From contig NC_052354.1 in NCBI RefSeq assembly GCF_009727055.1, positions 39,441,216-39,505,215 of the forward strand: 64,000 nt of DNA, in the 5' to 3' direction. The stretch comes from Benincasa hispida (taxonomy: Eukaryota > Streptophyta > Magnoliopsida > Cucurbitales > Cucurbitaceae). The notes below the pieces were generated by a model that did no database searches, was not told the DNA's origin, and saw only the letters and a program-made list of their open reading frames with translations. Positions 1 to 8,971 of the stretch are shown in pieces (position 1 is the stretch's first letter; each line of letters opens with the position of its first letter). The position numbers and the translations under genes were made by a program.

Positions 1-289
1 TTCCCTCTACCAAATCCGAACAAAGCCCACACTTTGGATTCTCACTCCAAGAATATTGAGGGCTCTAAGTGGTGTTGTCTTCTCCGATTCCTTCTGTTCG
101 AGTGATGACTATTCGAGGTAGATGGTTGGGCTTCAGCCTTGCTGTGTAGAAGAAATCTTCATCTGGTATGATTTCTTGATCCCTTTTGCATCATGAAAGT
201 ATGTTTGAATGTATATGCGGTAATTCTGTCACAATGAATTGGAAAGATTCACTTCCGCTCGTAGGTACTCTTGAATAAGAGTTCCTTCA
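1..289 (+). repeat. 3' end of a Copia LTR (fragment)
   Basis: The stretch resembles the last ~300 bp of the Copia LTRs elsewhere in the window (for example 57660-58107 and, inverted, 43587-44000). It shares the phrases around 'agcccac', 'ctcactccaagaat' and a terminal 'gagttccttca'. It ends in CA at 288-289, where a different LTR sequence resumes. The 5' part lies outside the window, so it may be a solo LTR or the end of a full element. No coding capacity is seen. Confidence 0.6.
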
Positions 290-470
290 GAACAAGAGAG
301 TAAACGATAAGTCATCGAGTTTACTATACGATAGTTACTCGCTTACTACATGATCGAGTATCAAGTCTATAAGATAGAATTATTCTTCTAAACGATTAGT
401 TGTCGCATACTCGATCGTCTAGTTCCTCAATCCCTCTACCCAAATTCATATAGAGCCCACAACTTCTAGA
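290..470 (+). repeat. Older Copia LTR, left piece (host of the solo LTR)
   Basis: It matches the CGATCG-rich part of the Copia-2 LTR (inverted at 21960-22190). It stops at 'ttctaga', where another LTR begins. The same LTR continues at 2588 with 'ctaaattttcacaccgagaatac', the order expected of one uninterrupted LTR. It is the host copy into which the 471-2587 LTR inserted. Confidence 0.65.
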
Positions 471-2587
471 TGTTGGGATTGATGCCCTAAAGTCTTGTGT
501 CCTGTAGTTTGTAAACAGTATGTATGAACGCTTGTGTTGTTAATATATGATATTTACTTCACATATTGTATTTTACTCAGTTAATATTTTTATTTTCTTT
601 ACCACAAATCAATAGACATAAAATCCTTGGTTATCTGGATGTGACTCAAGCATGTATGTGGTGACATACAAGTGGATTATGTCTTGAGTGATAACCAAAA
701 TGTTTTGTAGTATATGGATAAAGGAGGGAAACCTTATCCTGGTAACGCTATGAACGCGGCCCGCTTTGTGGAATGGTCACAAGTTTTGTGACTTGTCACA
801 GATGGTCTGATCCTGACCATTCGTGTTGGGGACATGCGAGCAGGGGCATCCTATACAAAGAGTTTGTATAAGCCTGACCATGAAGTGTTAACGTCTCGTT
901 ATATAACACATTCATGATAGAGACTTCACTTCACTAGGATGATCATAGGTAACATGACCTCAATCCTGGGTAAGTTGGGAACTCCTGCCATTGAGGGCGG
1001 TTCTTTGATTTGCATGGGTGCGAGTGGCCAGGTCGCCGATTCAAACCTACCATTTTGGGGATTCGTCTTATTTGGGAGCTGGGAACTCAGCTACACAAGA
1101 TGAAATTCATTCCTTCCCTGAGGCAAGGGTAAGTAGATAGATGGCTCCCTTAAGAGTTGATTCCGGGGCTTGAACGATGTGGCGCCACACACCTTCTCTT
1201 GGCTCGAATGGTGTTCACACATAGTTGGACTATGTTGTATTGTTCATTAGAGGAATCAGTGGTACTTAAGAAGTGAGATGTAACTACAAGGGCAAAACGG
1301 TAAATTGGCTTAACTATACTTACGAGCATCTGTAAAGGGTCATCGTACATATGATTGGTTATATCTGATGGACATAGAAATATATCTGTGACAAGAAGAG
1401 TTCAATTGTTGGTCTTTAGTGGAATCACTGACAGTTAACGGATGGTGGATCTCGTGGCTAAAGAGTTTAGTCAACTGCTATTCACGTACCGTTGAAGCTT
1501 CGAGCCACAGGTCCATTAAGTCACCTGGGTAGCTTGGATAAAGTCGAGAACCAGTATTTGGATTAATTTTAAATGTTCAAATTGACAAGAGGAAGTTCGA
1601 TTATATATGATATAATTAGACTAGTTAATTATATATGATATAATTGGCAAGTGTATGAGATACATTATTTTGGAGGAAATAAGATATAAATATGATTTAT
1701 ATCAAGTAGAGGAGAAAATACTATAGTAGATATGTGATATCAAACTATAGGATATAAATATAATAATAATAATAATAATTAATTAACTAATTGTCCACAT
1801 TCGGACGTGGGAAGTGGGCTACGATGGTTATGGTAACCGGTGGGTTAAAAAAATGAAAATCGTTTTCATTTTTCAAAATCGTGCATTCATAGTCGTTCAA
1901 TCGCCCAAAAGAATTCGTGAAGCGCACGTTGGTGTTTCAAAACGATCGCTCGAGAGACTATACGATAGATCTTCTCTGCCTAAACGATCGTATACCTCAC
2001 GCTTAAACGATTGCACACTGTTACCTAGACGATCGAAAAGCTTCTCTAAACGATCATATAGTGTGCCAATTTAGCTAGGATCGTATACCTTTTCCTAAAT
2101 GATCGTTCAGCAAATCCTACACGATCGTGTAGCTTCTCTATGTGATAAGCACTTCTGCTATACGATAACGTTGTTTTCTCTCCTACTTGCTTATCGTCTA
2201 CACGACTCATTTTTCCTCCATCCTCTACCAAATTCACCAAAGCCCACCCTTTGGGTTTTCACTCTGAGAATACCCAGGTTTCATTAGTGGTGGTGTCATC
2301 TCCAATGCAGTGTTCGTGTTCATACTGATCGTGCTGTTACAGTCGACATTCTCGCCAGGTGTTGGTAGATCCATTAGAGGGTTTCCGCTGCTTGGGGTTC
2401 AGAAGTTCAAAGAGAGTCTTCAACTGTTATGAACCCTTTCCCTGTTATTTATTGTGTTATGAGCATGCCGATAATTAGATTAATGTGCATAACTGTATGT
2501 GTTGAATGTATATAATTTTTATTTCGGTCACGGTGAGATCGGAGCGATCTGAACACGCTCATGGAACTCTTGGTATGAGATCCTTCA
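471..2587 (+). mobile_element. Solo Copia LTR with target-site duplication
   Basis: Starts with TGTTGGGATTGATGCC and ends with ...ATCCTTCA. It is flanked by CTAGA (466-470) and CTAAA (2588-2592), a 5-bp target duplication with one mismatch. Its ~2.1-kb length equals that of the other LTRs of this family (53317-58107 once the insertion is removed). No internal domain follows, so it is a solo LTR left by LTR-LTR recombination. It holds a CGATCG-motif array (about 1925-2190) and a short AAT microsatellite near 1760-1780. Confidence 0.75.
1925..2190 (+). repeat. Degenerate ACGATCG motif array inside LTR
   Basis: The core (t)aaACGATCG(t/a) recurs roughly every 20-35 bp with decayed variants (acgatagat, acgattgc, acgatcata). 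Similar arrays occur in other LTRs of this family (40480-40610, 44040-44225, 57475-57620) and in the leaders of Copia-2, -3 and -4. It is not a strict tandem repeat; function unknown. Confidence 0.6.
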
Positions 2588-2914
2588 CTAAATTTTCACA
2601 CCGAGAATACTAAGGTAATCGAATGGTGGTGTCCAATTTTGTTCTAGGATCGAGGATCGAGTTATACTCGGTGGTGATCGAGGATTTTCCAGAGGCTTGT
2701 TGCATTCGTGCTGTTCGATCGAGGGAAATACGTGAAGAAAGGGTTCTTCAAAGGTATTCTACTCGATCCTTTTTATTTAGTTTTGAAGCATGTTGTAATT
2801 TATTCTTTACTGCATAACTATTTCTATATGACTATAAATGTTTATGTTCTTTCACAATGGAGTTTGGAACAATCTGCTTTCGCTTACTGGTTCTCTAGAT
2901 TTAGAGTTCCTTCA
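2588..2914 (+). repeat. Older Copia LTR, right piece
   Basis: It is nearly colinear with the inverted complement of 21581-21960, the 3' part of the Copia-2 5' LTR. Shared phrases include 'cacaccgagaatac', 'gatcgaggat', 'gaagaaagggttcttcaaaggtatt' (in part) and the terminal 'agagttccttca'. It ends at 2914. No primer-binding site follows, so the element body was lost or replaced. Confidence 0.65.
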
Positions 2915-3125
2915 ATTCTTCCTTCTATCTTTACTTTTCTGTCCATTCCACCCCTATTATAACTTCTTTATTCTATCTTCTCCATCGATTCCACTCCTCA
3001 TATGTGATTTTTGCCTCTTTCAGGGTTGTCGATGTCGTCTTCATATCTGGTTTCGCATCTCTTCATCTTCATCAGTTCTATCACCGTTGAAACCAGATTT
3101 TGACCCTTAGCCCCTAACTTTATTT
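2915..3125. other. Unassigned spacer
   Basis: About 210 bp of CT-rich sequence between the LTR end and the first recognisable gag residues of Gypsy-H. I recognise no coding or repeat signature here. It may be a decayed 5' gag region or a deletion junction. Confidence 0.4.
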
Positions 3126-3894
3126 CGTCTAACCCTTCACTACAAAATCAGATGGCCGCAATGATGAACTTAATCTAGGGAATTGCGATCAGCAACCCAA
3201 CACCGCAAAATGAGCAAATCAACGCAATCAGTTAAAAGACCACAAGGTGTGCGACTTGCGGTGATGGACACGCGATGGAAGCCTGCCCTAAAATCCATAA
3301 TCCGTTTACTTTGTGAAAAATAATCCTTTTTCGAATACCTACAACTCTGAGTGGAGAAACCACCCCAATTTTGCTTGGAAGAATCGGCAACAGAATTTCC
3401 AACCCATGGCGCAGAAAGAAGGGCCACAAGGATTTTTCCCACGCAACAACGGTCAGACAAACAATCAAGCAAGTAGCTTACAACCATCACAATCCTCTTC
3501 CTTGGAAAGCCTATTGAAGCAATACATAGAGAAAAACGAAACTGTGCTTCAAAGTCAGGCTATGTCCATCCACAATCTAGAATTATAGATGGGCCAGATT
3601 GCCAATGAGCTGAAGAGTAGACCGCAAAAGGCTCTGCCGAGTTCAATAGAACTCCCATGCAACCCGAGGGGATCAGGTAAAGAGCAATGTCAGATTGTGA
3701 CATTACGAAGTGGGAAGACTGTAGAGGGAGAAAAGAAGGAGCTTAGTCAGATAGCTTCCATTGCGGAGGAATCTGAAGTTTCGGTGATGCAAGAAGAAGA
3801 AAGAGAAAAAGAAGCAGTAGAACCAAAGGTTGCATCGACCTCAAAGCCAACTAAGACGGGAACCATGAAAGTGCACTTACCCACTTTCCCGTAG
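3126..3894 (+). pseudogene. gag: Gypsy-H gag, C-terminal part (broken)
   Basis: In frame I read a short capsid-like end, then a zinc knuckle with residues CATCGDGHAMEAC (about 3257-3295; Cys, Cys, His, Cys all present), then the asparagine-rich linker NPFSNTYN...W..HPNF typical of plant Gypsy gag, also present in the Athila gag at 28293-29204 (minus). In-frame stops occur before the knuckle, just after it (TGA near 3315) and at 3586-3588, where the frame continues with the linker containing VTLRSGK (to 3894, TAG). The role was RNA packaging in the virus-like particle. The N-terminal two thirds are absent. Confidence 0.8.
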
Positions 3895-4260
3895 AAACTA
3901 AGGAAGAAAAAGAACGAAGAGGTACAGTACCAACGCTTCATGTCTATGTTAAAGCAATTACGTATTAATATTCCTTTCAATGAAGCGATTGAGAAAATGC
4001 CTACCTACACAAAGTTTCTGAAGGATATGGTAACTAAGAGTTCAAAATCAATAACTAAGAGTTCAAAATCAATCATTCCACCAAAGATGAGCGATCCTAG
4101 GAACTTTACTATTCCTTGCTCCATAGGAGGATTGTACATCGGGCAAGCATTGTGTACATCGGGCAAGAAAAACAACGCAACCTTCCCTAGTAGAACCATC
4201 AACACTGGAATTAAAGACCCTACTGACCCATTTAAAGTACGCATTTTTGGGGCAGAATGA
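3895..4260 (+). pseudogene. Gypsy-H gag-pol linker and protease remnant
   Basis: The frame carries the conserved linker (RFMSMLKQLRINIPFNEAI, then PTYTKFLKDM) that precedes the aspartic protease, then the start of the protease (FTIPCSIGGLYIGQALC). The aspartic active-site triad expected right after this is missing, so the protease is dead. Two short tandem duplications are visible: ~21 bp at about 4031-4072 (repeating 'actaagagttcaaaatcaa') and ~19 bp at about 4134-4167 ('gtacatcgggcaag'). Confidence 0.7.
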
Positions 4261-4880
4261 GAAGCTGCCAGTTATCATTTCCTCTGAGCTTAATGAAGTC
4301 CAGAAGAATGCATTGACGAGCATTCTGAGGAAGCATGTGCGAGCAATTGGCTGGATGCTCATCGACATTAGAGGAACAGCTCAGCGTACTGTATGCACTG
4401 CATTCGTCTTGAAGAGAACTACAAAGCAACGATCGAATATCAACGTAGACTCAACCCTGCGATGAAAGAGGTCGTCAAGAAGGAGATCATTAAATGGCTA
4501 GTGTGGGCATCTTCTATCCTATAGCAGATAGCACGTGGGTCAGCCCCATGTAGTGTGTGCCGAAAAAGGGCGACATGACGGTAGTCCCGAATGAAAACAA
4601 TGAATTAATACCGCAAAGGGCCATCACTGGGTGGCGCATTTGCATGGACTACTGCAAGCTGAATGCGGCCACAAAGAAAGATCACTTCCCTCTACCGTTT
4701 ATTGATCAAATGCTAGATCGTCTAACTGAAAATGACTTTTATTGCTTTCTGGATGGTTATGTCGGGTAAAACCAGATTATTATAGCTCCAAAAGACCAAG
4801 ACAAGACCACATTCACCTGTCCATATGGGACATTTTCTTTTCACCGCATGCCGTTTGGTCTCTGCAATGCGCCAAGCACA

Positions 4881-4988
4881 TTCCAAAGGTGCATGATGGC
4901 CATCTTTTCAGACTATCTCGAGGACTCTGTTGAAATCTTTATGGACGACTTCTCTGTTTATGGGAACACCTATGAAGTTTGTCTAGCC
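4881..4988 (+). repeat. Active-site segment, first copy (duplicate of 5028-5135)
   Basis: 108 bp that recur at 5028-5135 with four mismatches by eye (two in the 'ctatctc' context, one in 'gtttaygg', one in 'cctatraag'). The two copies flank the Tn5 palindrome exactly. The duplication is best read as a chimera of two retrotransposon copies rather than real tandem DNA. Confidence 0.85.
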
Positions 4989-4989
4989 C

Positions 4990-5027
4990 CTGTCTCTTAT
5001 ACACATCTAGATGTGTATAAGAGACAG
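4990..5027. other. Tn5/Nextera mosaic-end junction (sequencing artefact)
   Basis: A perfect 38-bp palindrome made of CTGTCTCTTATACACATCT followed by its exact reverse complement. This is the 19-bp Tn5 mosaic end in both orientations, the junction adapter left by Nextera mate-pair circularisation. Read through in one frame it gives the peptide VSYTHLDVYKRQ. It is not plant DNA. Confidence 0.97.
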
Positions 5028-5135
5028 TTCCAAAGGTGCATGATGGCCATCTTTTCAGACTATCTCTAGAACTCTGTTGAAATCTTTATGGACGACTTCT
5101 CTGTTTACGGGAACACCTATAAAGTTTGTCTAGCC
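5028..5135 (+). repeat. Active-site segment, second copy
   Basis: Second copy of 4881-4988, starting immediately after the adapter. It carries a TAG just after 'gactatctc', absent from the first copy. It continues smoothly into the RT thumb at 5136, so this copy belongs with the downstream sequence. Confidence 0.85.
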
Positions 5136-5516
5136 AACTTGGAGAAGATATTGAAGAGATGCGAAGAGACGAATCTGGTACTTAATTGGGAAAAATATCA
5201 TTTCATGGTGAAGGAGGGCATAGTGTTGGGGCACAAGGTTTCCCAAGATGGGTTGGAGGTGGACAAAGAAAAAATTGAAGCAATTGAAAAACTTCCACCT
5301 CCAACAAGCGTGAAGGCTGTACGAAGTTTCTTGGGGCACGTTGGATTCTACAGATGCTTTGTCAAAAACTTTTCCAAAATAGCACAACCACTGAGTGCAT
5401 TGTTAGAGGCTGACAGAAAATTTGAATTTGACAACAACTGCCTCAACGCATTCAGAGTTTTGAAGAATGCACTGATTACCGCACCCATACTAATTGCACC
5501 TGACTGGACACTTTGA

Positions 5517-6273
5517 AATTATGTGCGATGCAAGTGGGTATGCGATGGGAGCAGCTTTGGCACAGAAGAGAAAAACAATCTTGCATCCCATCGCATATAC
5601 GAGTAAAACATTAAATCCTGCTTAGATAAATTATACGACCACAGAGAAAGAGCTTCTCGCGGTAAGTTTTGAGTTGGAAAAATTTCGGGCATATCTGTTG
5701 GGAACAAAGGTACTCATCCATATTGATCATTCGGCAATAAAGTACTTAATGATAAAGAAGGACGCAAAGCCGAGGTTGATCAGATGAGTTCTCCTCCTCC
5801 AAGAATTTGACATTGAAATAATTGACCAGAAAGGGACAGAGAACTAAGTTGCGGATCACTTGTCTAGACTAGAAAATTCTGAGGCAATGAGTTTGAGGTA
5901 AGTGCGGTGTACCCGAATGAGTAGATGTTCCATATTGAAGAATTGCCCTGGTATGCAGACATAGTCAATTATCTGGTTTGTGAGCAATTTTCTGAAGATT
6001 ACACCTACCACCAATAGAAGAAGCTCAAACATGAATGCATACATTATTATTGGGATGAGCCGAATCTGTATAAAAGAGGGGCATATTATTGCAACGTCAC
6101 GACTCACCATATGGTGGGCACTTTGGAGGGCAGCGCACCGCAGCTAAGGTTTTACAGAGTAGATTCTTCTGGCCCACATTGTTTAAGGATGCAGCTGACT
6201 ATGCCATGAAGTGCGATCGGTGCCAACGCACAGGTAACATTTCATGGAAACATGCAATGCCAATGAATACCAT
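5517..6273 (+). pseudogene. Gypsy-H RNase H and integrase zinc finger
   Basis: After a stop at 5514-5516 the sequence encodes MCDASGYAMGAALAQKRK, then TTEKELLA, the LLGTK block and ADHLSRLEN-like residues with several stops: the RNase H domain that removes template RNA. From about 6089 comes the integrase N-terminal H2C2 finger (HDSPYGGHFGGQRTAAKVL, then CDRCQR), normally used to oligomerise integrase. The frame ends at the N (6274), where a foreign segment begins; the integrase core resumes at 6985. Confidence 0.8.
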
Positions 6274-6274
6274 N
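6274..6274. other. Single N (ambiguous base or collapsed gap)
   Basis: The only N I noticed. It sits exactly at the join between the integrase finger and a foreign LTR-like segment, so it may mark a gap whose true length is unknown rather than one unclear base. Confidence 0.9.
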
Positions 6275-6984
6275 GTATGATTATACTTAGTATAGCCACG
6301 TGCACGTTGGTAGTTCTGAATGAGAGATCGGGGTCTCTTAGGCCATGCACCACCAAAGGGAGGCCGAAGTATGGGTCTCTTGGCCGGTAATAGACGTTGG
6401 GAGCTAGAGCGTTGTAGGCTCATTCTCAACTAAGGAATAATGATGTGTAATGATGTCTAAGAATAGTTTAAAGCTATATTTAGAGACAGCTGCTTGAGAT
6501 ACTCATTAGTATATTTACATGTTTATAGTGATGTAATGCATGATGTAATACGATTCTATAGTCACTCACTGGGCTATTTGTTCAAAGATTTTTTGTGTTT
6601 TCCTTTTTCAGGTAGCGGTCAGATTCCTTAGTGTTGATCTTGCTGCTGCTTGCCATTGAAAGACTCGGCTTATTAAGAAGACTTAGGTTGATGATCTATT
6701 TATGTACACATGTTTTGAGAGGGACTAGGGCTTTTTTAGAGTTGTTTGGGCCATCTGTGGATATTTTTTTTCCCCTTAGATGTTATGCCATGGCTGTATG
6801 CATTTGTTTATATAATATTGTGTAGAACCTTAAGGAGGCATACTATATGCATACATTATTAATGTTTAATAGGTTGGCATTTAGATTAGAAGGCTAAAGT
6901 GGTGAATGCTGGTAGCAGGGCTAGTAACTACCGCAGTCATATCCTCTTTTAGATTAAGAGGGTAATATGGGAGGGGGTGTGACA
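6275..6984 (+). mobile_element. Inserted LTR fragment, chromovirus-like
   Basis: About 710 bp breaks the integrase of Gypsy-H. The flanks match adjacent residues of the unbroken integrase in Gypsy-G (63030-63075, minus). The insert ends with GGGAGGGGGTGTGACA and has an internal 'gtcactcactgggc...ttcaggtagcggt' phrase of the kind I associate with LTRs of Del/Tekay-type chromoviruses. The left end is obscured by the N, and no target duplication can be confirmed. Most likely the 3' part, or a collapsed whole, of a solo LTR. The 64-codon frame at 6631-6825 is not a gene. Confidence 0.6.
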
Positions 6985-7848
6985 AAATTGTTTGACGTAT
7001 GGGGGATTGATTTCATGGGACCATTCCCTCCCTCGAATGGTAAGCATTATATTTTATTAGCCATTGATTATGTATCCAATTGGGTAGAGGCAATGGCATG
7101 TGCCGCAAGCGATGCGATGGTCGTCTCCCAATTCCTGAAGAAACATATTTTCACTCGTTTTGGCACTCCCCGTGACATCATAAGTGATGAAGGGTCCCAC
7201 TTTATCAACCATAATATCAAGGAGCTATTGCACAAATACAATATCCTCCACAAAGTGGCCACCGCATACCATTCACATACAAATGGTCAGGCTGAGGTGT
7301 CCAATCGAGAAATTAAGCTGATACTTGAGAAGGTAGTAAGGCCTTTGTGAAAAGATTGGGCAATAAAGCTTGACGATTCGTTGTGTTCATACCGGACTGC
7401 ATTTAAAACACTAATAGGTATGTCCCCATATGCGTTGGTATTTAGTAAGGCGTGTCATTTGCCTTTGGAGCTGGAATATAAGGCATTGTGGGTGGTAAAG
7501 TTGCTGAACTTTGATTTGAAAAAAGTAGGAGAAGCGCGAAAAATGCAACTGGTCGAGCTAGAAGAATGGAGGATTAACGCATGTGAAAACACGAAGATTT
7601 ACAAAGAGCACACCAAGCGCTGGCATGACAAACACATATGCGGCAAGAACCTCCAAGTTGGGCAGAGGGTCTTACTCTTCAACTCACGTCTGCGACTCTT
7701 CCCGGGAAAACTAAAGTCACGTTGGTCCGGACCATTCATAGTTAGACAAGTATTTTCGCATGGCGCGGTTGAATTATCAAATGATGACGGAACCAACATA
7801 TTCAAGGTTAATGGGCCGCGAGTAAAGGAATATCATAGAGAAGGCTGA
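6985..7848 (+). pseudogene. Gypsy-H integrase core and C-terminal domain
   Basis: The core reads [18 protein letters not shown] (first catalytic Asp), [15 protein letters not shown] (second Asp), then [11 protein letters not shown] (catalytic Glu), so the DDE triad is intact. A TGA near 7348 and a missing frame at 7351-7380 break it. The rest continues as [28 protein letters not shown] and the C-terminal [13 protein letters not shown] domain ([12 protein letters not shown]...VNGPRVKEY) to 7848. The protein inserted the cDNA into chromosomes. The gene is interrupted upstream by the LTR fragment. Confidence 0.85.
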
Positions 7849-8650
7849 CATCGCCGAGTCGACTCCATAGAACTAAAAGGACTTTGAATAAAGAAGGAAG
7901 TAGGTGGTCCCTGCATTATCAGACGTTCGCAATCCATCAGGGACGCAAGTTTTGGAAAGCATGGAATCTTCAACTTTTCTCTACTATTCTGAATTTTCAT
8001 TATACTATCTCTTTTTCAGCTTTATCTGTTCTTATGCATCTAAAAAAAAGGCGAGATTGCGATAACGAATTTTGGTTTGTTTAAAATAATTTGACCTCTC
8101 TCTATTTTTCTTGCAACGATCGAGGCGCCAGATTGCGGAGATGTTGCACGAAGAAGCCACTTATCTTAATCCATCACCGCAATCCAAAGAAGATAGATCG
8201 CCGCAAAGATAGATGCGTCAATACACAATGCGGGCAACAATGCAAATTTGGGGGTGTATTCTTCCTTATCTTTATTTCAAATTTTGCACTATCACATTGC
8301 ATGATTAGTTTTAAAAGTTTTATCACCGCATCCTCTTTGATTACCGCAATCATTTGACATAGATAAATTTAGTACATCGCCACATGCTGTTTCTTTGCCA
8401 AGTATGATTTCAATGATGAAAAACATGCTTCTATTTCTTTCGTATATACTAGAGTCATCTTAACTTCAAGATAGTTAACTCATAAAATATTTCTAGAAGT
8501 TAGGGGTTTGCTAGCTTTCTTTCAAACTCTCTTTACAAAGTTTTCTACGAACATCGCATGACTTATCTCAATTTTTTGGCAATGAGAACATTGCCGCATT
8601 TTAAATTTGGGGGTGAGGTATTTATTTTCGACCTTGCTATTTTGTCAAAT
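7849..8650 (+). other. Gypsy-H 3' non-coding region with two polypurine-like tracts
   Basis: No gene. Two AAATTTGGGGGTG tracts (8244-8257 and 8603-8615) match the tract next to the LTR in Gypsy-G. The surroundings of the second ('tcgcatgactta', 'gaacattgccgc', 'atttattttcgaccttgct') match 61330-61440 inverted. The 3' LTR expected downstream is absent: sequence homologous to a Copia-1 LTR starts near 8650. Confidence 0.7.
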
Positions 8651-8956
8651 AATTTTTTCCAAACTCTCTCATTCTTAGTTTTTCCATCTCTTTTCTCTCT
8701 CACAATTTTCTTCATCCATCGGGTCCCACAACCCGGTTCTGAGTGCAGAGGATAGTAGGTCAACTCTAGTGGTGGTCTAGAAGAGTTCGGGTCGATATTC
8801 AGCAAGGAAAAGAATTTTTTGGAAGCTACAAAGGTTGTATTCCATCCCTTTTATTTACTGTTTTTTCCTTCATTTTGCATGCTATTTTCCTTTTGATTAG
8901 AAGCAATTAGAGTGTCATTGATCCTTATTCCATTGCGTATGTCTCGTGTTCTATCA
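8651..8956 (+). repeat. Copia-1 5' LTR, 3' remnant
   Basis: Homologous to 16150-16459 of the 3' LTR (phrases 'tcccacaacc', 'ggttctgagtg', 'agaggatagtaggtcaact', 'gcatgcta'). It ends in CTATCA at 8956, directly before the primer-binding site. About 1.7 kb of this LTR, including U3, is missing at the junction with Gypsy-H. Confidence 0.85.
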
Positions 8957-8958
8957 TG

Positions 8959-8971
8959 TGGTATCAGAAAA
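8959..8971 (+). promoter_or_regulatory. Copia-1 primer-binding site
   Basis: TGGTATCAGAAAA, two bases after the LTR end. It matches the TGGTATCAGAGC site complementary to the 3' end of initiator tRNA-Met used by many plant Copia elements. The last bases have drifted. Confidence 0.8.

Larger units (their letters stand above)
4247..5516 (+). pseudogene. Gypsy-H reverse transcriptase (broken, partly artificial)
   Basis: Recognisable RT blocks: DYCKLNAATKKDHFPLPFIDQML (block 2, ~4647-4715), MPFGLCNAPSTFQRCM (~4848), the catalytic FMDD (4938-4949, repeated at 5085-5096), then the thumb with VLGHKVSQDGLEVDKEKIEAI and SFLGHVGFYRCFVKNFSKIA (to 5516). It copied the element RNA into DNA. Frames shift near 4465-4560 and 4770-4850. 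At 4990-5027 the gene is split by a Tn5 adapter, and 108 bp around the active site are present twice with four differences, one making a stop. The true locus probably has one copy. Confidence 0.85.
3126..8650 (+). mobile_element. Gypsy-H: degenerate Athila/Tat-type Ty3/Gypsy retrotransposon
   Basis: Domains run in Ty3/Gypsy order: gag zinc knuckle, protease remnant, reverse transcriptase, RNase H, H2C2 zinc finger, integrase core and C-terminal domain, then a 3' region with AAATTTGGGGGTG polypurine tracts. Neither LTR survives. The left end is lost at the Copia LTR piece and the right end merges near 8650 with a truncated Copia-1 LTR. Gypsy-G (59079-64000, minus) is a second member of the same group. 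An inserted LTR fragment (6275-6984) and an artefactual adapter (4990-5027) interrupt it. Not mobile today. Confidence 0.85.

Noticed and set aside
1925..2190. Possible CRISPR-like or true satellite array
   Set aside because: Spacing and unit sequence are irregular, units are degenerate and the array lies within an LTR family; not CRISPR and not a strict satellite.
4031..4072. 21-bp tandem duplication as a possible functional repeat
   Set aside because: Occurs in a broken gag-pol linker; most simply a replication slip, or another assembly fault near the adapter.
4848..5069. A 73-codon frame running through the RT active site
   Set aside because: It spans the Tn5 adapter; a third of the peptide is adapter translation and cannot be a real protein.
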